Below, in pieces: positions 8,845 through 15,487 of a stretch of DNA of 64,000 nt (position 1 is the first letter of the stretch; each line of letters opens with the position of its first letter). A program made the position numbers and the translations under genes. Source of the DNA: Klebsiella pneumoniae (lineage in GTDB: Bacteria; Verrucomicrobiota; Verrucomicrobiia; Limisphaerales; SXTU01); the NCBI GenBank assembly GCA_943330855.2, contig CALQJI020000008.1, positions 1-64,000 on the forward strand, read 5' to 3'. The notes under the pieces were generated by a model. The model did no database searches, had not been told where the DNA came from, and saw only the letters and a program-made list of their open reading frames with translations.

Positions 8845-9744
8845 TCAGGCTGACAACGCCGCCCGAGCATTCGACGTTATGGCCAAGACGGCCGGGTGGG
8901 TCAGCTTGCGTTCGGCACTGATAGCGTAGAATTGCTGGCGGCACTCTTCGGTGTGCCCAATGGCTTGGAAGTCGAAGTTGGCGACGGCCTCCGCCAGCAC
9001 CAAAGTCGGCAGGGCGAAAAAGCCTAGGCCGTCCACCGCCGCCACTTTCATCAGAGCCGCGTCGTCGAACTCCGCCACCAGGCGCGGGCGAATCTGCTGG
9101 GCTTGAAACCATTTCTCCAGCGAGCGGCGCAGGGCGGTGTTGCCCGCCGGCAGCAGCACCGGCGCGTCGTTCAGGGATTGAGGAAATTTGCGCTTGAGCG
9201 TGGTGGCTAGTTTGCGCTCGGCGCAAAAGGTCACGCCACACTCGCCGAGCAGGTGGTTGAAGACCTTGATGGGCAGCGAACTGGGCGCGGGTTCGTCTGC
9301 CAGCACGATGTCCAACCGGTAGGCGGCCAGTTGACCGAGCAGGTCCGCCACTTTGCCCTCGCGGCAGACGGCCTGGATGGGTTGCGCCAGTTTGAAGATG
9401 GGCTTGATGATTTCGTAGCTCACCAGCTTGGGCAGCGAGTCGGTGATGCCGATGTGGACGCGCAGCGGGCGCACCGTCGGCTGCTGCCGGGCGGCGTCGA
9501 GGAGCTCCTGCCCGAGCGAGAAAATCTCCTCGGCGTAGCTCAATACGCGATGCCCCGCTTCGGTCAGCGCCAAGGCGCGACCACCGCGGCGAAAGAGCTT
9601 TTCGCCCAGCACACTCTCCAACGCGGCAAGCTGCGCGCTGATGGTGGGTTGGGAGACGTGCAGCTTGTCCGCCGCCTTGCGCAGGCCGCCTTCTTTGGCG
9701 ACGACCCAGAAGTAACGCAGGTGGTGGTAGTTCAAGAATTCCAT
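8845..9744 (-). CDS. LysR-family regulator, NhaR type
   Basis: A 299-residue LysR regulator. The winged helix-turn-helix is at residues 1-65 (LRYFWVVAKEGGLRKAADKL, SQPTISAQL), and the effector domain follows. Features of the NhaR subgroup are visible: the start NYHHLRYFW, a segment LLGECGVTFCAER, and EFDDAALMK. NhaR in E. coli responds to Na+ and activates a sodium/proton antiporter; this copy has no nhaA nearby. Instead it is divergent, across 373 bases, from a long operon of ion and bicarbonate transport genes, so regulation of that operon is a reasonable inference. It ends 20 bases from the ThiC-like fragment on the opposite strand. Confidence 0.85.
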   Translation of the reverse strand: MEFLNYHHLRYFWVVAKEGGLRKAADKLHVSQPTISAQLAALESVLGEKLFRRGGRALALTEAGHRVLSYAEEIFSLGQELLDAARQQPTVRPLRVHIGITDSLPKLVSYEIIKPIFKLAQPIQAVCREGKVADLLGQLAAYRLDIVLADEPAPSSLPIKVFNHLLGECGVTFCAERKLATTLKRKFPQSLNDAPVLLPAGNTALRRSLEKWFQAQQIRPRLVAEFDDAALMKVAAVDGLGFFALPTLVLAEAVANFDFQAIGHTEECRQQFYAISAERKLTHPAVLAITSNARAALSA

Positions 9745-10117
9745 GCCGCCAGGCTATTCGGTTTAACCTAAGCGTCTATTCCAAAAGTAGTAATGGGCTA
9801 AGGGTTATGCCGTCCGTATTTTTGCCGCCATGAAAAGAGCAGTTTCGATTTCGGTTCCCAATGCCGCCGAGCCAGGCACCAAGGACTCGCAGGCGCAGCG
9901 ACCCGCCCGGAGTGTGCGGCCCGTGGGGCTCGTGCCAGAAGGAATCCCTGAAATCTTGGGCAAGGAACTACGGCGGCCAGACGCCCCCGCGTTTAGCTCC
10001 GAGCCGGCCAACCGTCACTGGGGAATCAACGAGTGACTTGATGCCAAAGACGTCCGTCGCTTTACCGCGTGACTGCAACCGAACTGCGAGCAGCCAAGCA
10101 AGCAACCAACTCCCATC
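9745..10117. other. divergent control region between the NhaR-type regulator and the ion-transport operon
   Basis: These 373 bases separate two divergent genes and should hold promoters for both. A 68-codon open frame (9830-10036, start MKRAVSISVP) is present, but it has no recognisable motif or ribosome-binding site and I do not call it. No clear palindromic operator stood out. Confidence 0.4.
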
Positions 10118-10510
10118 ATGAACACCAAAATTGCCGGCTATCTAATTCTTTACGGAGTGTTCCTCTTCGTCATGGGGCTGCTCGGCTATTGGTCGAACCC
10201 GGAAAAGGCGAAGACGGCGCTGATGTCCGGAGGAACCTTCGGCGCGCTCTCGATTTTATGGGGCGTGCTCGGGGCGCGCGGCATCCGGTGGAGCCTGCTG
10301 GCGGCCTTTGTGACGACGGGTCTGCTGACGCTGGTCTTCGCGTGGCGGGCAAGCGTGGGCTGGATGGCGGTGCTGGATGGGAAGTCGGAGAAGCTTTTCG
10401 CAGCAGCTTTGATAACGGCGATGCTGACTGGTTCCGTGCTGATGCTGCTCGGACTGTCGCAGGCTCGCAAACCCGTGGAGGCCGAGAAACCGGCTGACCC
10501 CGCCGCCTGA
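10118..10510 (+). CDS. small four-helix membrane protein, TMEM14/UPF0136-like
   Basis: A 130-residue protein with four hydrophobic segments (about 6-24, 37-53, 57-75 and 93-112) joined by short loops, and a charged C-terminal tail. The glycine-rich helices (MSGGTFGALSILWGVLGARG) and length recall the TMEM14/UPF0136 family of small integral membrane proteins, whose biochemical role is not settled. It is the first gene of the ion and bicarbonate operon. Its stop codon overlaps a possible upstream ATG of the next frame in the form ATGA, suggesting translational coupling. Confidence 0.6.
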   Translation: MNTKIAGYLILYGVFLFVMGLLGYWSNPEKAKTALMSGGTFGALSILWGVLGARGIRWSLLAAFVTTGLLTLVFAWRASVGWMAVLDGKSEKLFAAALITAMLTGSVLMLLGLSQARKPVEAEKPADPAA

Positions 10511-10557
10511 TGCTTGCGCCCAGACCGGATGCAACCCACTCCCGCCATCTGGCCCCG

Positions 10558-10860
10558 ATGAAACAAATCAAGCGCAGCATCGTGGCGGTTATGGGTGGGA
10601 CGGTGCTGGCCGTTGGGCTGGCCATGATTGTCTTGCCCGGCCCGGCCTTCATCGTGGTTCCAGCTGGCTTGGCGATTCTGGCGGTGGAATTTGCCTGGGC
10701 GAGACACTGGCTGCGGTCGGCGCGGGCGCTGTTGCCACGGCGTTCCCAAAACGAGGCTGTAGCGCGGAAGAAGGTGACCCTGAAATCCATTCGGCGGAGC
10801 ACGGGCTTCCTGCTCCGGCAGGTGCGCCGGACGCTGCTGCCGAAAAGAAAGACTGCCTGA
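10558..10860 (+). CDS. PGPGW-type small membrane protein
   Basis: About 100 residues with one long hydrophobic hairpin, RSIVAVMGGTVLAVGLAMIV, then LPGPAFIVVPAGLAILA-x-EFAWAR. This is the pattern of the PGPGW family of putative transmembrane proteins. The C-terminal half is very basic. An in-frame ATG at 10510 would add 16 residues and overlap the previous stop; I prefer 10558 because family members begin close to the hydrophobic hairpin. Function is unknown. Position in the operon suggests an accessory envelope role. Confidence 0.7.
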   Translation: MKQIKRSIVAVMGGTVLAVGLAMIVLPGPAFIVVPAGLAILAVEFAWARHWLRSARALLPRRSQNEAVARKKVTLKSIRRSTGFLLRQVRRTLLPKRKTA

Positions 10861-10883
10861 CACTCGCCTCCCCTGACTCGACC

Positions 10884-10961
10884 ATGAATATCCAATTCCG
10901 CTTTCGCGGCCTCAACGCCAACGCCAGCCTGGAAGTCTGCGCTACACCGGAAGGCGCGTAA
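10884..10961 (+). pseudogene. 5' stub resembling a ribosome hibernation-promoting factor gene
   Basis: An ATG opens only 25 codons reading MNIQFRFRGLNANASLE and then a few unrelated residues before TAA. The opening resembles the start of HPF/RaiA-like proteins (beta strand, then a helix of the type S-L-E). No continuation was found in the other frames before terC begins at 10992. I interpret it as the 5' stub of a deleted hpf-like gene, which would fit a stress operon. The similarity is short, so this is tentative. Confidence 0.4.
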
Positions 10962-10991
10962 GGTTTCACGCGGTCGCCACCACTTCATGAT

Positions 10992-11957
10992 ATGAACCAG
11001 CAACTCTGGCTTTGGATTGGATTCAGCGTCTTCGTCCTGGCGATGCTCGCCTTGGACCTCGGCGTATTTCACCGCAAGTCGCACACGGTCAGCATGAAGG
11101 AGGCGCTGACGTGGAGCGGGGTGTGGATGACGCTGGCCCTGCTCTTCGGCGCGGGCGTCTGGCACTGGCGCGGCGGCAATCAGGGGCTGGAGTTTCTTAC
11201 CGGCTATCTAGTAGAACTTTCGTTGAGTGTGGACAACCTGTTCGTGTTCCTCCTTATCTTCGCCTACTTCAAGGTGCCCGCGCAGTATCAGCACAAGGTG
11301 CTATTCTGGGGCATCCTCGGCGCGCTGCTCATGCGGGCGGTGTTTATCGGCGCGGGCATTGCGCTGATTCAGAGATTTCACTGGGTCATCTACGTCTTCG
11401 GCGGAGTGCTCGTCATCAGCGGCATCAAGATGGCGCTGGAGAAGGACAAGGAGATGCATCCCGAGAAGAATCCCGTGCTCAAACTTATCCGCCGCTTCAT
11501 GCCGGTCACGACAGAATATCACGAGGGGCACTTCTTCGTGAAGAAGGACCACCGGTGGCTCGCCACGCCGCTGTTCGTCGTGCTGCTGATGCTCGAGACA
11601 ACCGACCTGGTCTTCGCCGTGGACTCCGTGCCTGCCGTGCTGGCCATCACCACCGACCCGTTCATTGTCTACACCTCGAACGTCTTCGCCATCCTCGGGC
11701 TGCGCTCGATGTTCTTCGCCGTGGCCGGCATCATGAAACTGTTCCACTACCTGCACTACGGGCTGGCGGCGGTGTTGGTGTTCGTCGGCACGAAAATGCT
11801 GGTGGCGGACTTCTACAAAATCCCGACGCTGGCCTCGCTGCTGGTCATCGTCGGGCTGCTGGCGGTGGCGGTGGTGGCCTCGCTGCTCCACGCCGCACGC
11901 CAACCAAAAGCAACCAACGCAGCCGCAACCGCTCCCCCCGATGCAACGACTCATTGA
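10992..11957 (+). CDS. TerC/Alx family integral membrane protein
   Basis: A 321-residue membrane protein with about nine hydrophobic segments. Family hallmarks are visible: LALDLGVF in the first helix, the acidic pair region ELSLSVDNLFVF, the central ETTDLVFAVDSVPAV, and FAILGLRSMFF. TerC/Alx proteins are membrane metal exporters or handlers, with Mn2+ the best-supported substrate and tellurite resistance the historic phenotype; the conserved Asp residues in the membrane motifs fit ion transport. It overlaps the following carbonic-anhydrase-like stub by 17 bases. No yybP-ykoY riboswitch could be recognised in the short upstream gap. Confidence 0.9.
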   Translation: MNQQLWLWIGFSVFVLAMLALDLGVFHRKSHTVSMKEALTWSGVWMTLALLFGAGVWHWRGGNQGLEFLTGYLVELSLSVDNLFVFLLIFAYFKVPAQYQHKVLFWGILGALLMRAVFIGAGIALIQRFHWVIYVFGGVLVISGIKMALEKDKEMHPEKNPVLKLIRRFMPVTTEYHEGHFFVKKDHRWLATPLFVVLLMLETTDLVFAVDSVPAVLAITTDPFIVYTSNVFAILGLRSMFFAVAGIMKLFHYLHYGLAAVLVFVGTKMLVADFYKIPTLASLLVIVGLLAVAVVASLLHAARQPKATNAAATAPPDATTH

Positions 11958-12144
11958 AGGCGTTCATCGTTTCCAGCGCGAGCAGTTCGGCCAACACCGC
12001 TCGCTGTTCCAAAAGCTTTCCCACCAGGGCCAAAGCCCGCACACGCTGTTCAACACCCGCTCGGATTCGCGCTTGCTGGACCCCGAATCGCGTGCGAAGA
12101 AGGTCAAAGAGAAAGCGGAACCCTTCGCCTGCGGGAATGCCTGA
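11941..12144 (+). pseudogene. truncated beta-carbonic anhydrase stub
   Basis: A 67-residue frame starting MQRLIEGVHRFQREQFGQHR and reaching LFNTRSDSR. This is the N-terminus of bacterial beta-carbonic anhydrases, where the segment normally reads LFITCSDSR with Cys as the first zinc ligand. Here that Cys is Arg, and homology stops directly after SDSR, followed by charged unrelated residues. The remaining 150 or so residues, including the other zinc ligands, are absent in all frames. It sits between terC and sbtA, a natural place for a carbonic anhydrase beside a bicarbonate transporter. The product would be inactive; retention of start and frame may serve translational coupling. Confidence 0.7.
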
Positions 12145-12145
12145 C

Positions 12146-13126
12146 ATGGACATCTTCGACGCCATCCGCGCCAATCTGCTCTCGCCTGCCGTGCTGTTTT
12201 TCGCGCTCGGCATCTTTGCCGCGCTGACGAAGAGCGATTTGAAATTCCCCGAGCCGCTGTATGCGGGACTGACGATCTACTTACTTGTCGCCATCGGTTT
12301 CAAAGGCGGCGTGGCCATCACCGAGGCCGGGTTGGGCCGGGTCTGGCTGCCGGGGACAGCCGCGATGGTGCTTGGCGCGCTGATACCGCTCTGGACGTAT
12401 CCGCTGCTGCGGTTCGGAGGCAAATTCCCCGCTGTGGACGCCGCCGCCATCGCCGCGCATTACGGCTCAGTGAGTGCTGTGACATTCATCGCTGCGACTA
12501 ATTATCTGAAGGCCGTCAACGAGCCATACGAAGGCTATGCCAGCGCGTTTCTCGCCGTGATGGAATCGCCCGCGATCCTCGTTGGCGTGGTGTTAGGAAA
12601 GCTGGCTGCGAAGAAAGGTGGCGAGCCTTCCGGCGCGTCGCTCCGGACCGCGGTGCATGAGGCTGCGTTCGGGCGGAGCGTCATTTTGCTCGTGGGCGCG
12701 CTGGTCGTGGGTGCGTTGTGCGGACCTCCGGGCATGGAGAAAGTGGAAGCGTTCTTCGTGGCCCCGTTCCAAGGCGTGCTCGCGCTGTTCCTGCTGGAAA
12801 TGGGCATCGTGGCCGGCCGGCGTCTGGGGGATTTGAAAAAGGTCGGCCTCTTTCTCCTCGGCTTCGGCGTGCTTGCGCCACTGGTCAACGGTGCGCTCGG
12901 GGTATGGCTCGGCCAACTCACCGGTCTCGGACTCGGCGGGGCGACGCTGCTCGGAGTGCTGTCGGCGAGCGCCTCCTACATCGCCGCTCCGGCGGCCATC
13001 CGCATGTCGCTTCCGGATGCGAACCCAACGTTTTATCTCACGGCGTCGCTGGCGATCACGTTCCCGTTTAACATCACGGTGGGCATTCCGATCTATCTGG
13101 CGTTTGCGCGCTGGCTATATTCCTGA
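12146..13126 (+). CDS. sbtA: SbtA-type sodium-dependent bicarbonate transporter
   Basis: A 326-residue permease with about ten hydrophobic segments. Recognisable features are the start LLSPAVLFFALGIFAALTKS, LKFPEPLYAGLTIYLLVAIG-FKGG, HYGSVSAVTF, and the C-terminal SASASYIAAPAAIRMSLPDA. These match the SbtA family, known from cyanobacteria as a high-affinity Na+/HCO3- symporter at the cytoplasmic membrane. An ATG at 12137 (three codons earlier) is an alternative start. The next gene, 3 bases downstream, encodes its expected PII-like partner SbtB, which supports the call strongly. Confidence 0.9.
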   Translation: MDIFDAIRANLLSPAVLFFALGIFAALTKSDLKFPEPLYAGLTIYLLVAIGFKGGVAITEAGLGRVWLPGTAAMVLGALIPLWTYPLLRFGGKFPAVDAAAIAAHYGSVSAVTFIAATNYLKAVNEPYEGYASAFLAVMESPAILVGVVLGKLAAKKGGEPSGASLRTAVHEAAFGRSVILLVGALVVGALCGPPGMEKVEAFFVAPFQGVLALFLLEMGIVAGRRLGDLKKVGLFLLGFGVLAPLVNGALGVWLGQLTGLGLGGATLLGVLSASASYIAAPAAIRMSLPDANPTFYLTASLAITFPFNITVGIPIYLAFARWLYS

Positions 13127-13129
13127 ACC

Positions 13130-13432
13130 ATGAACACGCATCCGATGAAGCTGGTCACGATTGTTTGCGAAGCCTACGCCAAGGAGGCCGTAAGGAAACT
13201 GCTTCGCGAAATCGGCGCGCACGGCTGCACAATTTTTGAGGTCGAGGGCGACGGTTCGCACGGCGAGCGCCCGGCGGACATCCGGGAATTTGCCAACATC
13301 CAGATTGAAGTCATCCTGCCGCCCGAGCGTGCGGAGGAGCTGCTGCAAAGGTTGGAGAAAGAATTTTTCGCGCGTTACGCCATGATTGCGTTTGAGTCAG
13401 ACGTGCGCGTGTTGCGGGCAAATAAGTTCTGA
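13130..13432 (+). CDS. sbtB: SbtB-like PII-family regulator
   Basis: A 100-residue protein with the ferredoxin-like pattern of the PII superfamily: strand MKLVTIVCEAY, helix AKEAVRKLLREIGA, strand CTIFEVEGDG, a loop, then IQIEVILPPERAEELLQRLEKEFF and a final strand AMIAFESDVRVL. SbtB proteins bind adenine nucleotides and control SbtA. The gene starts 3 bases after sbtA ends, so the two are surely co-translated. The T-loop region (GEGSHG-like) is short; nucleotide preference cannot be read from the sequence. Confidence 0.85.
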   Translation: MNTHPMKLVTIVCEAYAKEAVRKLLREIGAHGCTIFEVEGDGSHGERPADIREFANIQIEVILPPERAEELLQRLEKEFFARYAMIAFESDVRVLRANKF

Positions 13433-13619
13433 GTGGCTCGGTGCCGCCATGGCCTGGGCGTGACCGCAGGCCGCAGCCGCGAGCGAAAGAACGGTGAACC
13501 GATTTGCAAATCGCCCGCCCGGCCAAACATTGCCTTGCCCTTGCCAGTAAAGGGTGAGCGCCGGGCGGCTCGGCTTCGTAACTGTCCTCAGCCGGAAGCC
13601 ACTGTGCAAAAGACACCCT

Positions 13620-14129
13620 ATGAAACTCCCACCCTCGACGACCCCGGGTGAAGCCCCGCACGCAGGCGCCGCAGGCAGCCCGGCGGCGGGCAGCCAGCTC
13701 AAAATCATTCTCGCCGCCACGGATTTCTCCGCTGAATCGCTCGCCGGGGTGCGCTACGGCGTGGAGCTGGCCGCCCAGTTCGGCGCTGCCCTCACGCTGC
13801 TCCATGTCGTCGAGCCGCCGTCGCGGCTGGCGGGGATAGAGGTGGTCGCCCTCGCGCGCACCGATGAGGAAGTCGCGGCGCTGGCCCGGGCCGAGCTGGC
13901 CACGCTCCCCGAGCGCGAAAGGGCCGCCGGCGGGCATCCGACGACGTGCGTGCGTATCGGCAAACCGTTCCATGAAATCGCCACGGCGGCCCGCGAGCAG
14001 GCGGCGGACTTGCTGGTCATCGCCACACACGGTCGCTCCAGCTGGCAACGCGTTCTGCTGGGCAGCACCGCCGAGCGGGTCGTCCGCAATGCGTGCTGTC
14101 CGGTGCTGACGGTGCGCGCATCCAACTGA
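13620..14129 (+). CDS. universal stress protein, single domain
   Basis: A 169-residue UspA-family protein. After a 25-residue Pro/Gly/Ala-rich extension, the domain begins KIILAATDFSAES and ends with the ATP-binding signature ATHGRSSWQRVLLGSTAER and CCPVLTVR. The G-x2-G-x9-G-S/T pattern is close to the ATP-binding class. The ATG at 13620 was chosen; the 187 bases between sbtB and this gene show no supported gene. Universal stress proteins are cytoplasmic and modulate survival under energy or ion stress, which fits the surrounding transport genes. Confidence 0.85.
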   Translation: MKLPPSTTPGEAPHAGAAGSPAAGSQLKIILAATDFSAESLAGVRYGVELAAQFGAALTLLHVVEPPSRLAGIEVVALARTDEEVAALARAELATLPERERAAGGHPTTCVRIGKPFHEIATAAREQAADLLVIATHGRSSWQRVLLGSTAERVVRNACCPVLTVRASN

Positions 14130-14137
14130 AAGGCATT

Positions 14138-15487
14138 ATGAGAATCATCTGTGGCACCGACTTCTCCCAACCCGCCCAGGGCGCCGCCGACACCGCCGCC
14201 GCCCTCGCGGTTCGTTTGTCCGACACGCTCCTGCTGGTTCACGCGCAGGAAACCGCCGGCCTGAGGGCCATCACGCCGCAAGTGCTGGCGGAGTGGTCCG
14301 CCGGTCTCACGACGCAACTGCTCGAAGAGGCGCACCTGCTGCGCCAGCTCGGAGCGGCTGTAAAGGAACAATTGCTCACCGGCCTGCCGGACGAAAAGCT
14401 GGTGGAAATTTCCCGCCGGCCCGGCACCCGGCTCGTAGTCGTTTCGTCACTGGGTCGCCGCGCACCCGCGCGCTGGCTGCTCGGCAGTGTCTCGGAGCGC
14501 ACCGCTGAACGCGCCGCCGTGCCCACACTGGTCGTGCGCGACGCCGCGCCGCTGGTGGCCTGGGCGCGGGGCGAGCGGACGTTGAAAGTTTTTGTGGCCG
14601 CTGATTTCAGCGTCGCGACGGAGGCCGCGCTGCACTGGGTCAAGGAGTTGAAGCAACTGGGGCCGTGCGAGGTCGTGGTCGGGCACGTTGATTGGCCACC
14701 GGAGCAGCAAGCCCGGCTGGGCCTCGGCGGGCCGTTGCCACTCACGGAAAACCCGCCCGAGGCGCAACACATCCTCGAGCGTGACCTTATCGCCCGGACC
14801 AGTGAAATCCTCGGCGACGGCGCGGCCCGCGTGCGCGTCGTGCCCGGCTGGGGCCGCGCCGATGCCGCCCTAGTCGCGCTCGCTTGCGAGGAACAGGCCG
14901 ACCTGCTCGTTGCCGGCACCCACCAGCATCACGGCCTGCAACGACTCGCCACCCCGTCGGTGTCTCGCGGCCTGCTGCACCACGCGCCCATGAGCGTCGT
15001 GCTGGTGCCCACGCCCAAGGAAGTCGCCCACGGTCTCGTTGCCGTGCCGCAGCTCCAGCGCGTCTTGGCCGCCACCGACTTCTCCGCCTTGGGGGACTGT
15101 GCCATTCCTTACGCCTACTCCGCACTCCCACCCGGCGGCGTGGTCAAACTCCTGCACGTTCTCCCGCCGTCGGCGTCGCCGCGCAAGTCCAGCCAGCGAG
15201 CCGCCACTCAACTTCAACTCCACCTCACCGAAGTCCGCCGGAAGCTCCAAGCACTCATCCCCGCCGGCACCGTAGCCCGTGGCATCCGCACGGAAGTTGA
15301 AGTCGTGGAAAGCGAGGACATCGCTGCGGCCATCAGCCAGGCGGCGGAACGCTTTGACGCGCACGTCATCTGCCTGGGCTCACATGGACGCAGCGGAGTT
15401 GCCAAGGCCGTGCTCGGCTCCGTGGCGCAGGCGGTGATGGTGCAATGTCATCGTCCGCTGCTCCTCGTGCGACCGCCCGCGCCATGA
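14138..15487 (+). CDS. universal stress protein with three tandem Usp-like domains
   Basis: A 449-residue protein made of three UspA-like units: about 1-143 (start RIICGTDFSQPA, end AVPTLVVRD), about 153-300 (KVFVAADFSVATEAAL ... MSVVLVPT) and about 310-449 (RVLAATDFSALGD ... RPLLLVRPP). The third keeps the best ATP-binding motif, SHGRSGVAKAVLGS; in the second the motif is degenerate (GTHQHHGLQRL). Double-domain Usp proteins are common, triple ones much less so. It starts 8 bases after the single-domain protein and its stop overlaps the start of the ATPase gene, so the three are co-translated. Confidence 0.85.
   Translation: MRIICGTDFSQPAQGAADTAAALAVRLSDTLLLVHAQETAGLRAITPQVLAEWSAGLTTQLLEEAHLLRQLGAAVKEQLLTGLPDEKLVEISRRPGTRLVVVSSLGRRAPARWLLGSVSERTAERAAVPTLVVRDAAPLVAWARGERTLKVFVAADFSVATEAALHWVKELKQLGPCEVVVGHVDWPPEQQARLGLGGPLPLTENPPEAQHILERDLIARTSEILGDGAARVRVVPGWGRADAALVALACEEQADLLVAGTHQHHGLQRLATPSVSRGLLHHAPMSVVLVPTPKEVAHGLVAVPQLQRVLAATDFSALGDCAIPYAYSALPPGGVVKLLHVLPPSASPRKSSQRAATQLQLHLTEVRRKLQALIPAGTVARGIRTEVEVVESEDIAAAISQAAERFDAHVICLGSHGRSGVAKAVLGSVAQAVMVQCHRPLLLVRPPAP

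Noticed and set aside
9830..10036. 68-codon frame starting MKRAVSISVP upstream of the ion operon
   Set aside because: No ribosome-binding site, no recognisable motif and an overlapping frame of similar length; left as part of the control region.
10862..10991. Possible yybP-ykoY manganese riboswitch before terC
   Set aside because: TerC/Alx genes often carry one, but this short gap is mostly taken by the HPF-like stub and shows none of the conserved riboswitch core that I could recognise.
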